A model generated the notes under the pieces. The model did not search any database. It was given only the letters and a program-made list of their open reading frames with translations, and was not told the origin of the DNA. The position numbers and the translations under genes are program-made. From the NCBI GenBank assembly GCA_022394755.1, contig JAGFCA010000005.1, positions 1-64,000 on the forward strand: a stretch of 64,000 nucleotides of DNA, read 5' to 3'. This DNA is from Candidatus Poribacteria bacterium (GTDB lineage: Bacteria; Poribacteria; WGA-4E; WGA-3G). Below, piece after piece: positions 18,429 to 27,436 of this stretch. How positions within the stretch are numbered: position 1 is the first letter of the stretch; every line of letters begins with the position of its first letter.

Positions 18429-19781
18429 ATGCATAGTATTATTGCTTTACCAAAAGAAATAAATGATCAGTCAACAAAATCAACTACACAATTAATAAAA
18501 GACACCGCAACAAAACAAACTAATAGTAACTTCCTCTCAAAAATACAATCTACTTTATCCAGTATAATACCAAAGTTAACCGGTTTAGGTTTTTTTGAAT
18601 TGTTATCTGAAGGGTTTATTGAACAAAAGCAAACAACAATTGATAATCAAAACGTTCATCAGACATCGACCTTAGATGAACAAGATTCCAGTTTTGAAAC
18701 TCTGGATTATCTGGGTGCTATTATTATCAATAGCGGGGACAATAGTAAAATTAAAAAAGCTCAAAAAACTTTGGATGATGCCGGATATGAAACTATACCA
18801 GATGTTCAACTTACTATGCAAAAACCTACATCCTTTGGTCAGGAATTTAGACGAAGGAAAACAAATCTTTTGCCAGAAGAAAGTGGTATTTCCGTTGCTC
18901 ATAATAACGGTATCACAGGACAAGGTGTGTTAGTTGGTGTACTTGACACTGGGTGTGATGCAGACCATATACAATTTCGTCGCAAACAAATTGAATTTCG
19001 GTATGTTCCACCTAATTACGATGAAAAACTACGAAATGTACGAGGGTTCGATGTTGATGGACACGGTACACATGTCTGTGGTATAATCGCAGGTGAAAAA
19101 ATTGGTGTTGCCCCAGATGTAGATCTTATGGTGGCATCTGTCATAGAAAGTGAATCCTATCGAACAAGTTTAAAACGTATTACTGTTGCATTGAACTGGA
19201 TGTTGTCTGAAATTCAAAGAGTTGAGAATCGTAATAAACCTATTATTATAAATATGTCCTTAGGGTTTAAACCTGAATTTATCTCAAAAGAGGACCACGA
19301 TTATTTGATGATTGGTATACAAGAACTAATTAGAAGATTAGTCGAAGTTTTTGATATTTTAGTTGTGGCTGCTATTGGAAATGACAGTTCAGGAAATATG
19401 TGCTTTCCTGGGTATATCCCAGAGACACTATCGGTCGGAGCAATTGATTTCAATAATAATGCAGCTTGTTTCAGTGGAGGAGGCACTTCACCAATTGACA
19501 ATGAAACTCAACCCAACATAGCAGGATACGGAGTGGATGTTTTTTCAAGCTTAGAACGGAATAGTAATAATAGAAGTATATATAAGCAATTGAGTGGAAC
19601 AAGTATGGCTTCCCCTTATGTTGCTGGTATTGCTGCCCTCTATGCTTCATCAAATTCTGAGTTATATGGAGAGAAACTAAGACAACATCTTCTCAAAACC
19701 GCGCTCCCTCTTAATGAAAATCAGGATAGAGTTGGAGCAGGACTTGCGAGGTATATACCAGATGGAAACGAAAAAATATAG
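18429..19781 (+). CDS. Subtilisin-like serine protease (S8)
   Basis: The catalytic triad is complete: Asp in VGVLDTGCDADH, His in DGHGTHVCGIIAG and Ser in LSGTSMASPYVAGIAALYAS, with the oxyanion Asn in VVAAIGNDSSGN. About 170 residues precede the catalytic domain. They have no evident signal peptide, and AIIINSGDNSKIKKAQKTLD followed by PDVQLTM may be an I9-like propeptide fold. The enzyme therefore looks intracellular or released otherwise. Its last 20 bases overlap the start of a small gene, so the two are translationally coupled. At 450 residues it is longer than subtilisin, mainly at the N-terminus. Confidence 0.9.
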   Translation: MHSIIALPKEINDQSTKSTTQLIKDTATKQTNSNFLSKIQSTLSSIIPKLTGLGFFELLSEGFIEQKQTTIDNQNVHQTSTLDEQDSSFETLDYLGAIIINSGDNSKIKKAQKTLDDAGYETIPDVQLTMQKPTSFGQEFRRRKTNLLPEESGISVAHNNGITGQGVLVGVLDTGCDADHIQFRRKQIEFRYVPPNYDEKLRNVRGFDVDGHGTHVCGIIAGEKIGVAPDVDLMVASVIESESYRTSLKRITVALNWMLSEIQRVENRNKPIIINMSLGFKPEFISKEDHDYLMIGIQELIRRLVEVFDILVVAAIGNDSSGNMCFPGYIPETLSVGAIDFNNNAACFSGGGTSPIDNETQPNIAGYGVDVFSSLERNSNNRSIYKQLSGTSMASPYVAGIAALYASSNSELYGEKLRQHLLKTALPLNENQDRVGAGLARYIPDGNEKI

Positions 19782-20109
19782 TAAAACATCAATTCGTTCA
19801 ATACCACCTTCTCACATGGTTGAATATTTGGTAAGGATTATTCATCCTTCATCTGAAAAATTAGCAGGTCTAAGTCGGGCAGATAAGTTTACACTCCTAA
19901 ATGATTATTCTGCCGACTGTAAAAATAAAATTGAAGAATGGATTCATGCTGAAGGATTGGAGTCTGAGGTTTTTAATATCGCTGAACCTACAGCCTTCAA
20001 CATGCTATTCATCACTTGTGCACCCGAAGTTGCTGAAAGACTGAAAAATACAGATGTTGTCTTGAGTGTTTCACGTAATCCAGACCTATATTTGGATTTG
20101 CCAAATTAA
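19762..20109 (+). CDS. Small protease-coupled protein, possible inhibitor or chaperone
   Basis: I choose the ATG at 19762 (METKKYSKTS), which overlaps the 3' end of the protease gene by 20 bases. An upstream ATG at 19714 is buried deeper in that gene. The 115-residue product has no membrane segment. VEYLVRIIHPSSEKLAGLSR, KIEEWIHAEGLESEVFNIAE and FITCAPEVAERLKNTDVVLS suggest a compact beta-alpha-beta-beta-alpha-beta fold like the I9 inhibitor/propeptide domain of subtilases, ending VLSVSRNPD. The likely role is cognate regulator of the protease. This is inference from position and apparent fold. Confidence 0.65.
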   Translation: METKKYSKTSIRSIPPSHMVEYLVRIIHPSSEKLAGLSRADKFTLLNDYSADCKNKIEEWIHAEGLESEVFNIAEPTAFNMLFITCAPEVAERLKNTDVVLSVSRNPDLYLDLPN

Positions 20110-20183
20110 GTCTGCTTTTAAGATTTTTAATCCAAGACATCTCATTACAGGAAAGCAACGCTAAGCCAAACTTCAAACTGAAA

Positions 20184-20220
20184 TAACGCCGATTACTATA
20201 TTCGTATTCGGCGTTAATTT
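20184..20220 (+). terminator. Rho-independent terminator after the protease pair
   Basis: TAACGCCGA at 20184-20192 pairs with TCGGCGTTA at 20208-20216, followed by ATTTGC. The loop is 15 bases. Confidence 0.6.
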
Positions 20221-20341
20221 GCTATTAGAATGTACTATTTATATATATCGAAACCTAATGTTCTTATGACATACGTGACTTGACCAAATATAGTGATTGT
20301 GATACCTTGTTAACATCACCACATTATTAAGGAAGCAGTCG

Positions 20342-21775
20342 ATGAACTCAGAAGTAATTCTTACAAAAATCTGTAATGCAATTGATCTGCTGATCCAACG
20401 TAGTACCGAATACAAAGGATTATTTCCATCAATTCTTCATCCTGAAACAGGTGAGATGTTGATGGATAAACCTCCTAAGATTCCTGGACAACGAAATGGG
20501 GATCGCGCACATCTTGGATGTAATTTAATTCACGATGAACCCCTGCTCCAGACAATGATTGCACTCGCTGAAACACAATCCAATCCAGCTTATGCCTATG
20601 CAGTTGATCGCTACTTAAATCACTTTGCAAGAAATTGTACAAATACTACTACAGGACTGTTTCCATGGGGTGAACACTCATTTTGGCAAGTCATAGATGA
20701 ACGGGTTGGCTGTTCGCGGAATCCTGAGGGCGGTGAAGCAATTCATGATCATCTCCGCCAGGTTCCACATTGGCTATGGGTAAAGTTGAATCAATATAAC
20801 CCTACATCCGTTCAATACTTCGCAGATGGACTGGATTATCACTGGACAGAAGGTGATGGATTAGAATATATCCGTCATGCAAATATTGAGGTTGACGCAC
20901 AACTTGAACGTGGAGCACGCTCATGTGATTTTCCTCGACATTCAGGTTTTTATATCTTTGATCTGTCGTTTGCATACTCACAAAGCCAACGACCTGAAAC
21001 ATTAAAGCAGATTGAGAATTACCTCGAATATTGGTGGGAGAAACAGGGTGAAAAAGGACTACTTCTAATTGAAAGCAGGTCCCCTAAAGATGATGAACGT
21101 TTTTATGCAAATAATGCACCTACACAAACACTATCGTTAGGCATCAGCTTATTGGAATCTGCTGAATTGATTGAAAGCCTTTTACCTGACTTAGCAGATA
21201 AGATGATACGATACGGTTCAGTTTATATTGATGGTTTTTTTAATGCACCCCACAATATTGATGAACGTATCTTCGTGAGCTTATCCCAAAGTGAAACTGA
21301 CAAGGTAGTTGAAAAAATGTCTGTCTGGGGAAGTGTTTATGGTGCGGGAACTTCTTGCAGTACTGGGGTGTTATGTCTCGGAGGATGGCGATTAACACAC
21401 GATGAAAGATTCATGGAATTTGCTCGGGCAATTGGTGAAACTTACCTTGATGAAGATTTTCCTGTTGAACGGGTTCAAACAGAAGAATTCAAAATTCCTG
21501 CATCAGATATCGGATTAGCACTTGAACTCCTTGCTGATCTATATGACATCACCGAAGAAGATAAATGGTTAGAAGGCGCATACAAACTATCACAAACAGC
21601 ATTAGACATCTATTTTCAAAAAACACTTCCTTATGGAGCCTCAGGAATTGACTGGTACGATTCACAAATTGGACCAGCCTTCATGATACACGGTTTAGCA
21701 AGAACGGCACTGGTAGAATTGTATAAGACATCTACTAATAGTTGTCCACTACCACCAAATTACACCGCACGATAG
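20342..21775 (+). CDS. Predicted alpha/alpha-barrel glycosidase- or lyase-like protein
   Basis: AAGGAAGCAG precedes the ATG. The 477-residue protein has no signal peptide. Repeated helical pairs with aromatic and acidic residues (YLNHFARNCTNTTTGLFPWG, HDHLRQVPHWLWVKLNQYNP, FPRHSGFYIFDLSFAYSQSQ, YLEYWWEKQGEKGLLLIESR, YANNAPTQTLSLGISLLESA) are typical of six-hairpin alpha/alpha toroid enzymes such as unsaturated glucuronidases, pectate lyases or epimerases. I cannot pick a family. The two TIM-barrel isomerase-like genes that follow support a sugar catabolic role. Confidence 0.55.
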   Translation: MNSEVILTKICNAIDLLIQRSTEYKGLFPSILHPETGEMLMDKPPKIPGQRNGDRAHLGCNLIHDEPLLQTMIALAETQSNPAYAYAVDRYLNHFARNCTNTTTGLFPWGEHSFWQVIDERVGCSRNPEGGEAIHDHLRQVPHWLWVKLNQYNPTSVQYFADGLDYHWTEGDGLEYIRHANIEVDAQLERGARSCDFPRHSGFYIFDLSFAYSQSQRPETLKQIENYLEYWWEKQGEKGLLLIESRSPKDDERFYANNAPTQTLSLGISLLESAELIESLLPDLADKMIRYGSVYIDGFFNAPHNIDERIFVSLSQSETDKVVEKMSVWGSVYGAGTSCSTGVLCLGGWRLTHDERFMEFARAIGETYLDEDFPVERVQTEEFKIPASDIGLALELLADLYDITEEDKWLEGAYKLSQTALDIYFQKTLPYGASGIDWYDSQIGPAFMIHGLARTALVELYKTSTNSCPLPPNYTAR

Positions 21776-21870
21776 GTGTTCAAAAATTATATGGTTGACT
21801 AACCTATTACCATATTAACAAACTAATTGATAGAAGTAGTTTTATCAGAAATTAAAATGAAAGGTGAATT

Positions 21871-22647
21871 ATGGCAAGAATACCAATTGGTTTAGAGTTA
21901 TTTTCAGTTCGAAATGAATTATCAGAAGACGCACGCGGCACTATAAAAGCAGTTGCTGAAATGGGGTATGAAGGAGTAGAATTCGCAGGTCCTCCACAAC
22001 ATTCAGCAGAAGAGTTGAAAGGATATCTGGATGAATTCAACTTAGTCTGTTGTGGTTGGCATACACCATTTAACATGGTACAAGAAGACTCTCTTGAAGA
22101 TACAATCGAATTCAACAAAATTCTGGAAAACAAGTATATTATAATCCCCGGTATTCCAGGAGAACTTCGTCAATCCCGCGCAGATTGGTTAAAATTGGCT
22201 GATTTCTTTAATGATCTTGCGGACAAACTTGCTCCACACGATATGGTAACAGGTTACCATAACCACCACGTCGAATTCACCCCGTTGGATGGTGAAGTCC
22301 CATGGGATACCTTCTTTGGAAATACAAGCGAAGGTGTTGTCATGCAACTTGATATGGGGAACGCCATGTCTGGTGGCGCGGATCTGGTTGATATACTTAA
22401 AAGATATCCCGGACGTGGGGGAACAGTTCACCTAAAACCTTATACTATATCTGAAAATGAAGATGAAGGACACAACGCATTCCGTCCCATAATCGGAGAA
22501 GATAGTGTACCATGGTCAGAGATTTTCGACATATGTGAAACAACAGGTGGAACAAAATGGTATATAGTTGAATATGAAAGTGATGCTTACCCACCATTAG
22601 AAGCTGTTGAACGTTGCCTGAATGCGTTAAAGGATATGGGTAAATAG
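21871..22647 (+). CDS. Sugar phosphate isomerase/epimerase-like TIM barrel
   Basis: IPIGLELFSVRNELSEDARG is the typical first strand. GYHNHHVEFTPLDG, MQLDMGNAMSGGADLVD, GTVHLKPY and WYIVEYES supply the His/Glu/Asp metal sites of the xylose-isomerase-like fold. The protein has 258 residues, a normal length. AAAGGTGA precedes the ATG. It follows the predicted alpha/alpha-barrel gene by about 95 bases and probably belongs to the same catabolic group. Confidence 0.85.
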   Translation: MARIPIGLELFSVRNELSEDARGTIKAVAEMGYEGVEFAGPPQHSAEELKGYLDEFNLVCCGWHTPFNMVQEDSLEDTIEFNKILENKYIIIPGIPGELRQSRADWLKLADFFNDLADKLAPHDMVTGYHNHHVEFTPLDGEVPWDTFFGNTSEGVVMQLDMGNAMSGGADLVDILKRYPGRGGTVHLKPYTISENEDEGHNAFRPIIGEDSVPWSEIFDICETTGGTKWYIVEYESDAYPPLEAVERCLNALKDMGK

Positions 22648-22813
22648 ACATCAGCAATCAGGAATCTGCAGAGTCATTCTGTACATATATTCTCAAGTTA
22701 ACAAACAAAACTGGTTGGTAGCATAAAAATAAATTTTCCTTACATCAAATTTATGTTTGTATTACATGCTAATTACCCAATAGTTTTGTTGTCTCACAAC
22801 TGTTCATATTCTG

Positions 22814-22868
22814 TAGGAGCGATCTCCGATTCGCGACCTGTTTGTAGTCGGAAATCGGAGTTTCCTCC
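22814..22868. repeat. Dispersed hairpin repeat in a 350-bp spacer
   Basis: AGGAGCGATCTCCGATTCGC GAC and GTCGGAAATCGGAGTTTCCT form an interrupted hairpin. A variant, TAGGAGGGATCTCCGAATCC, occurs at 38519. The rest of the 22648-22997 spacer shows nothing coding. Confidence 0.5.
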
Positions 22869-22997
22869 AACCATTGAAGTAAGTAGATTTTAGAAAGTTG
22901 AAAATTCGATACAAACTAACATGTGAAATGTAAAATACCATATTTTAACTATCATAAACCGTTGCGTTAGAATAGCCAGATTCAATCGGAGTAGATT

Positions 22998-23756
22998 ATG
23001 AGAACATATTGTGCAAGCACACTTCCATTTTCTCCTTATCCATTAACAGAGTTTGTCGGAGAATTAGCCAAAGGTGGAATTACTGCTATTGAACTTGCAC
23101 ATACCCATTATTCGGATGTAGAACCACGCACTATCATCGAACTTCGTGAAAAAACGGGTGTAAAGTTTAAGTCATTACTCAGCACAGTAGCTGTTGATTC
23201 CTCCGATGGTCTTGAATCCTTAATATCAATTCTCGATAAAGCACAGAGACTTTCTATCCCGATTGTTAGTATTGCCAGTGGTGGCAAAGAAGATGCGACT
23301 GATGAGGAGATTCATACAATTATTGATCTTCTTAGAACTGTTACTACAGAAGCGGAGAATCGAAACATCACACTTGCTTTATATGCACATGAGGGAAGTT
23401 TGGCTTACAACCTTGAACATACAAAGCAACTTCTTGATGCTATCCCATCAGATAGGTTCACATTTTACTATAGTCCTTTCCATTTTCACCTTGCTGGAGA
23501 TGATCCGGTAACAGCCTTACAAACATTATCCGAAAGGCTTTCAAGTGTCTATTTCAACTGTGGAGTGGATTCAAAAACAGGTAGCGAACCGTTTTGGGGA
23601 CCAGAAATGGATTTTTCGGCAATATGTAAAGAAATAGAACGAGTCGGTTACACTGATGAGATTATGTTGATTTATCTGGGATTGAATGCGGAAACACCTC
23701 AACCAATTATTCAAGGTGTATTGAACGCAAGGGAAAAATTAGAATCCTATTTCTAA
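22998..23756 (+). CDS. TIM-barrel isomerase-like protein with altered metal site
   Basis: MRTYCASTLPFSPYPLTEFV, GITAIELAHTHYSDVEPRTI and ITLALYAHEGSLAYNLEHTK follow the xylose-isomerase-like barrel. The Asp of the usual DxGN/H metal segment is replaced by FTFYYSPFHFHLAGDDP, and the distal His region reads SVYFNCGVDS. It may bind metal differently or be non-catalytic. GGAG lies nine bases before the ATG. Its TAA stop is the first triplet of an inverted-repeat element. Confidence 0.7.
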   Translation: MRTYCASTLPFSPYPLTEFVGELAKGGITAIELAHTHYSDVEPRTIIELREKTGVKFKSLLSTVAVDSSDGLESLISILDKAQRLSIPIVSIASGGKEDATDEEIHTIIDLLRTVTTEAENRNITLALYAHEGSLAYNLEHTKQLLDAIPSDRFTFYYSPFHFHLAGDDPVTALQTLSERLSSVYFNCGVDSKTGSEPFWGPEMDFSAICKEIERVGYTDEIMLIYLGLNAETPQPIIQGVLNAREKLESYF

Positions 23757-23944
23757 TACCATTTCTATATGATATTATTCTATTATTTCATAGATAGGTG
23801 GAAGTCGTGGTGCCCCCACCTATTAGATAGAATTTAGGTGAAATAACGTGATCCAAACCGGTAGGGATGGTTTCTTATCCGCACGGTAACAAAATCTTGA
23901 TTTATCAAACTCACGTTAGGATAATCAGTTTAGAAATGGTATTA
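23754..23944. mobile_element. 191-bp MITE-like element between two convergent genes
   Basis: TAATACCATTTCT at 23754-23766 is repeated exactly in reverse complement at 23932-23944. The TAA at each end is the stop codon of the flanking gene (22998-23756 on + and 23942-25180 on -). Inside are the hairpin GATAGGTGG...CCACCTATT and a stretch, ACCGGTAGGGATGGTTTC...AACTCACGTTAGGAT, shared with elements at 38.6 and 58.1 kb. Confidence 0.65.
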
Positions 23945-25180
23945 TGAATTATTCAACTCTCTTAATAGATCGGTAATTTCTTCTCGTATCTGTACTTCGA
24001 CTGATGGGTGTAACGCCAACCTATAAGGTCCACCTAATGCATGATTACGGGGACCTGCTTCATATCCACCCTTTAATCCCAGTTCATAATCCTTTTTGGT
24101 AGCAATATAAACCTCACTACCATTTGTATATCCAAACATGAAGGTATGTGAGAAAGGAGAGGTGTCATCTACAAATAGTTGATATTCTGCAAAAAGTTCG
24201 TGTGAAACCGATAATATGCAAAATGACTTACCTATACCAAATGCACGCATTGGAAAAGGTAGGAAACGTTCTTCATTACTCTTAGCAACTTCTAATAACG
24301 CTACATACCGATTATCATCCGGATATTCTGCAATTAGCTGCTCACACTCCGCTATGGAGGGTGGATCTTGGAATGGCAATTTTACCATGACCGATTGGGT
24401 ATTTAATGGTGCTGCAGGTATCACTTCTGCAATCCTTAATGCTTGATATGTAGCAAAAGCAAGAGATAATCCTGCTACATCACACGCCTCAAAACCACCG
24501 CGTAACGGATAACCGTTGATGTTTGCTGCACATCCTTGGGCAAATAATAAGACACTTGAAGTCTTCAAATCTAAGAAGTTGCGAAGGTGTTCAACAGCGT
24601 ATCCAGGAAAATCTGCACCAATCTCCTCACTGGACCAATGAACAATCACCGGATGGGCTGCGTGGGAGAAAAGAACTGCTATGACTCCTCCTGATGAATC
24701 GTAAACTCCCAATACATCAACCCACGGAACAACTGCCCCTTCTGGATTGGGTGCCATTATGATGTGACCATCTTCACGCATCAATCGTCTGTTGTAACCA
24801 ATTTGTACCGGTGCGCGTCCGACACACAATGTCGCAGGTTCAAGAGAGTCTACTGCCTTTTTTACCAATCCAGCAAGACAAGTCGCTAACCATACCTCAG
24901 ATTCTTCAGATATCCATCTTCCATCAACACCTGGGGCATTATGGGTATGACTGCAGTTGATAATTATGTGTTCAGTAGGAATATTTGTGGTTTGCTCAAT
25001 GGCATCAAGAAGAACTTGATTATATTTAAGCGGGAATTGTCCAAAGTCTACAGTAACGATAGCAAGTTGTATGTTATTATCTGAGAGTACCAATACACGA
25101 GCGTATATTTCAGCATAGACATCAGGATTGTCTTTGATAGAGGTTATCGGTGTTTCTGCAGCAGCTGCCGATAATTGCAT
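23942..25180 (-). CDS. Neutral/alkaline ceramidase-like N-terminal domain protein
   Basis: VYAEIYARVLVLSDNNIQLA, IVTVDFGQFP, HIIINCSHTHNAPGVDGRW, IAVLFSHAAHPVI and LLFAQGCAANINGYPLRGGF follow the neutral ceramidase N-terminal domain, including the SHTH zinc-ligand motif and the AAHP segment. The C-terminal ceramidase domain is absent, as in many short bacterial relatives acting on unknown amides. I start at the ATG at 25180 (MQLSAAAAET) with AAGGAAAG upstream. A longer frame would run 63 bases into the upstream gene. The gene is coupled to the luciferase-like gene, with a 29-base gap. Confidence 0.72.
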   Translation of the reverse strand: MQLSAAAAETPITSIKDNPDVYAEIYARVLVLSDNNIQLAIVTVDFGQFPLKYNQVLLDAIEQTTNIPTEHIIINCSHTHNAPGVDGRWISEESEVWLATCLAGLVKKAVDSLEPATLCVGRAPVQIGYNRRLMREDGHIIMAPNPEGAVVPWVDVLGVYDSSGGVIAVLFSHAAHPVIVHWSSEEIGADFPGYAVEHLRNFLDLKTSSVLLFAQGCAANINGYPLRGGFEACDVAGLSLAFATYQALRIAEVIPAAPLNTQSVMVKLPFQDPPSIAECEQLIAEYPDDNRYVALLEVAKSNEERFLPFPMRAFGIGKSFCILSVSHELFAEYQLFVDDTSPFSHTFMFGYTNGSEVYIATKKDYELGLKGGYEAGPRNHALGGPYRLALHPSVEVQIREEITDLLRELNNS

Positions 25181-25209
25181 ACTCAAGATACTTTCCTTAC
25201 CAATCGTAA

Positions 25210-26268
25210 TTAATTCAAATCCGTAAGTTGTGGCATTACTTCGTTCTTGAGAAGATCCATTGAATGAAGCCACTGTTCCTTAGGATCCCATTCGTGTCCC
25301 ATTGCCAATAAAACGCCAAAGCCACCTACATCGTCATAAAGTTGCCGTAATCTGTTAGCCACATGGTCAGGACTTCCGACAATCCATAAGGTATCCAATA
25401 AGTTCTCTAAACATGCTTCTACATCTGGTATATCGTCGTTCATTTTGAATCTTTCCCATCCCCAAAGTCGAAACCAATAATCCCTAAAATCACGTCCAAG
25501 TGTACCTTCAATGGCTTCTTTCCGGGCTTGTTCATTGGTATCAGCAACATAAACTTCACGTGCAATACGCCATGTAGATCTGGATGGGGTTAGACCTGTC
25601 TTCTCAGCTCCTTCTTCAACCGCATCCCAATGTGTTTTGATGACTGAAACTGGTGCCAAATTTATGCTCATAGGAATCCATCCGCGTTCACCCGCTAAAA
25701 TAAGTGTGTCCGATTTTGTCGAAGAACCTGCCAAGGCTATCGGTGGATGTGGTTTCTGGTACGGTTTCATATGTATGCTAACGATATCTGGATGTCCATC
25801 AGGGATTTTAAATTCCCAAAAATCACTCTTATAATGTCCGGGTTTGGGATCTGTCCAGATTTTTAGTACAGCCTCAATACCTTCTCGAGTAGCCTTCCTT
25901 CTATCCTCTCCCACCATAAACATCTCTGCATCACTCGGAGTAGAACTTGAGCCAACTCCCCAATGAAACCGTCCATGTGCGAGATGGTCTAACTGTGCAA
26001 TACGATGGGCTACAACTGCGGGATTGTGGATCGGCATACACGTTATGCCTGTACCAAACGTAATATTCTCTGTCATTGCAAGAGCTTTGGCAATAAACAG
26101 ATCAGGTGAAGGGATATTCTCCCAAGTGAAGGTAAAGTGTTCCCCAACGTAGGCTTCATTATACCCCATTTTGTCAAGGACTACCATCTGTTCGAGATCG
26201 TCATCAAGTGTCTTTGTTGTGTCGCTGCCGGGTGGGTGCAAAGGCATTGTGAAAAAACCGAGTTCCAT
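25210..26268 (-). CDS. LLM-class flavin-dependent oxidoreductase
   Basis: MELGFFTMPLHPPGSDTTKT, YVGEHFTFTWENIPSPDLFI, ENITFGTGITCMPIHNPAVV and GRFHWGVGSSSTPSDAEMFM are bacterial-luciferase-like (alpha/beta barrel) motifs for FMN- or F420-dependent monooxygenases. The closest style is the alkanal/limonene monooxygenase branch. AAAGGAG precedes the ATG by eight bases. It is the first gene of a pair with the ceramidase-like gene. The substrate is unknown. Confidence 0.85.
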   Translation of the reverse strand: MELGFFTMPLHPPGSDTTKTLDDDLEQMVVLDKMGYNEAYVGEHFTFTWENIPSPDLFIAKALAMTENITFGTGITCMPIHNPAVVAHRIAQLDHLAHGRFHWGVGSSSTPSDAEMFMVGEDRRKATREGIEAVLKIWTDPKPGHYKSDFWEFKIPDGHPDIVSIHMKPYQKPHPPIALAGSSTKSDTLILAGERGWIPMSINLAPVSVIKTHWDAVEEGAEKTGLTPSRSTWRIAREVYVADTNEQARKEAIEGTLGRDFRDYWFRLWGWERFKMNDDIPDVEACLENLLDTLWIVGSPDHVANRLRQLYDDVGGFGVLLAMGHEWDPKEQWLHSMDLLKNEVMPQLTDLN

Positions 26269-26599
26269 GAATTAGCTCCTTTGAACATAGAATGAACAGA
26301 GTAAAGACATACTTTTATGTATTAAGTTGGGTGTGTGGTATTTTTGATTAGACAGATATGCATATAAGAAGTCTACAGTTTGACAAGTTCAATGGAATCT
26401 GTTATTGTTATCAAATGTCTATAGAGAGCATGGACACGTTATCATAATATTATATTTTATTCAAGCATTTCACAGGTAATAAGTTCTAAATAACTGAGAA
26501 GGAACCCTTAAAATTCATCATCCCGTCAAAAATCTTGTAATTTTGGTAATTTAGGATGGAAAGGTGGAGCACTATTAACCCATTGAACTGTAACAATTG
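26269..26599. other. Divergent intergenic region, no gene seen
   Basis: About 330 bases between divergent genes. AT-rich, no coding potential. A TTGACA at 26380 may be part of a promoter for the HAD gene, but no good -10 at standard spacing was found. Confidence 0.3.
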
Positions 26600-27388
26600 A
26601 TGAAGACTATGCAGAAAATATCACCAACGCGGCCAAAGGCTTTTTTGATTGATTTAGACGGAACACTTTATTTTAAAGGTGAACCTTACCCCGGTGCAAT
26701 CGAAACTGTCGACTATCTACGTCGTGAAGGATATCAACTCCGATTTTTAACAAACACAACAGCCAAAACCCCGAAGATGCTACACGAACAGATGCATGTA
26801 TTAGGATTTACCCTCTATGAAGATGAAATTTTTAATGCAACTTATGCATGTCTACAATACCTACGCTCACAACCCAAAGTACACTGCCACTTCATGGTTG
26901 ATGATGCTGTCAAAGCGTTTTTCCAGGAGATACCGATAGATGACGATGCTCCTGATTTTGTCGTTGTTGGAGATTACGGTGAAGGGTTTGACTTTCGCGC
27001 TTTAAATCATGCCTTTCGCCTACTCATAAACGGGGCTGAATTAATAGCATTACAGAAAGGACTCTATTGGTTCTCTTCAGATGGAATGTTCTTAGATTGT
27101 GGGGCATTCGTGACCCTTCTGGAAACGGCTGCGGGTAAAACCGCCAAGGTTATGGGTAAACCGAGTGAGACGTTTTTCAATCTCGCTCTTGAGAGTCTTC
27201 AGTGTTCGCTTAGTGAAGTTATCATGGTTGGCGACGACATCACCTCTGATATAGTTGGAGCGCAAACAATGAAGATGCAGAGTGTTCTCGTCAAAACTGG
27301 AAAGTTTAAATCTGAACAATTGGAAGCTCCTGTTGCAGAGCCAACATGGGTACTTAAGGACGTCTCAGAGTTAGCACAACTATTTTAA
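26600..27388 (+). CDS. HAD-superfamily phosphatase (LHPP/HDHD2-like, class IIA)
   Basis: FLIDLDGTLYFKGEPYPGAI is HAD motif I. RFLTNTTAKTP is motif II with the class-IIA spacing, and VMGKPSETFFNLAL and IMVGDDITSDIVGAQ are motifs III and IV. The 263-residue size and the FVVVGDYGEGFDFRALNHAF cap match the LHPP/HDHD2 or NagD-like branch, which dephosphorylates small phospho-compounds. The ATG at 26600 is preferred over a TTG three bases earlier. The gene is 48 bases upstream of a Gfo/Idh/MocA gene and is probably co-transcribed with it. Confidence 0.85.
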   Translation: MKTMQKISPTRPKAFLIDLDGTLYFKGEPYPGAIETVDYLRREGYQLRFLTNTTAKTPKMLHEQMHVLGFTLYEDEIFNATYACLQYLRSQPKVHCHFMVDDAVKAFFQEIPIDDDAPDFVVVGDYGEGFDFRALNHAFRLLINGAELIALQKGLYWFSSDGMFLDCGAFVTLLETAAGKTAKVMGKPSETFFNLALESLQCSLSEVIMVGDDITSDIVGAQTMKMQSVLVKTGKFKSEQLEAPVAEPTWVLKDVSELAQLF

Positions 27389-27436
27389 ACACAAATTTTC
27401 ACATACTTTTACATATTAGTATTGGAGGCAACACCT

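Noticed and set aside
25181-25273. Upstream extension of the ceramidase-like gene
   Set aside because: It would overlap the luciferase-like gene by 63 bases in another frame and has no ribosome site; the ATG at 25180 has one.
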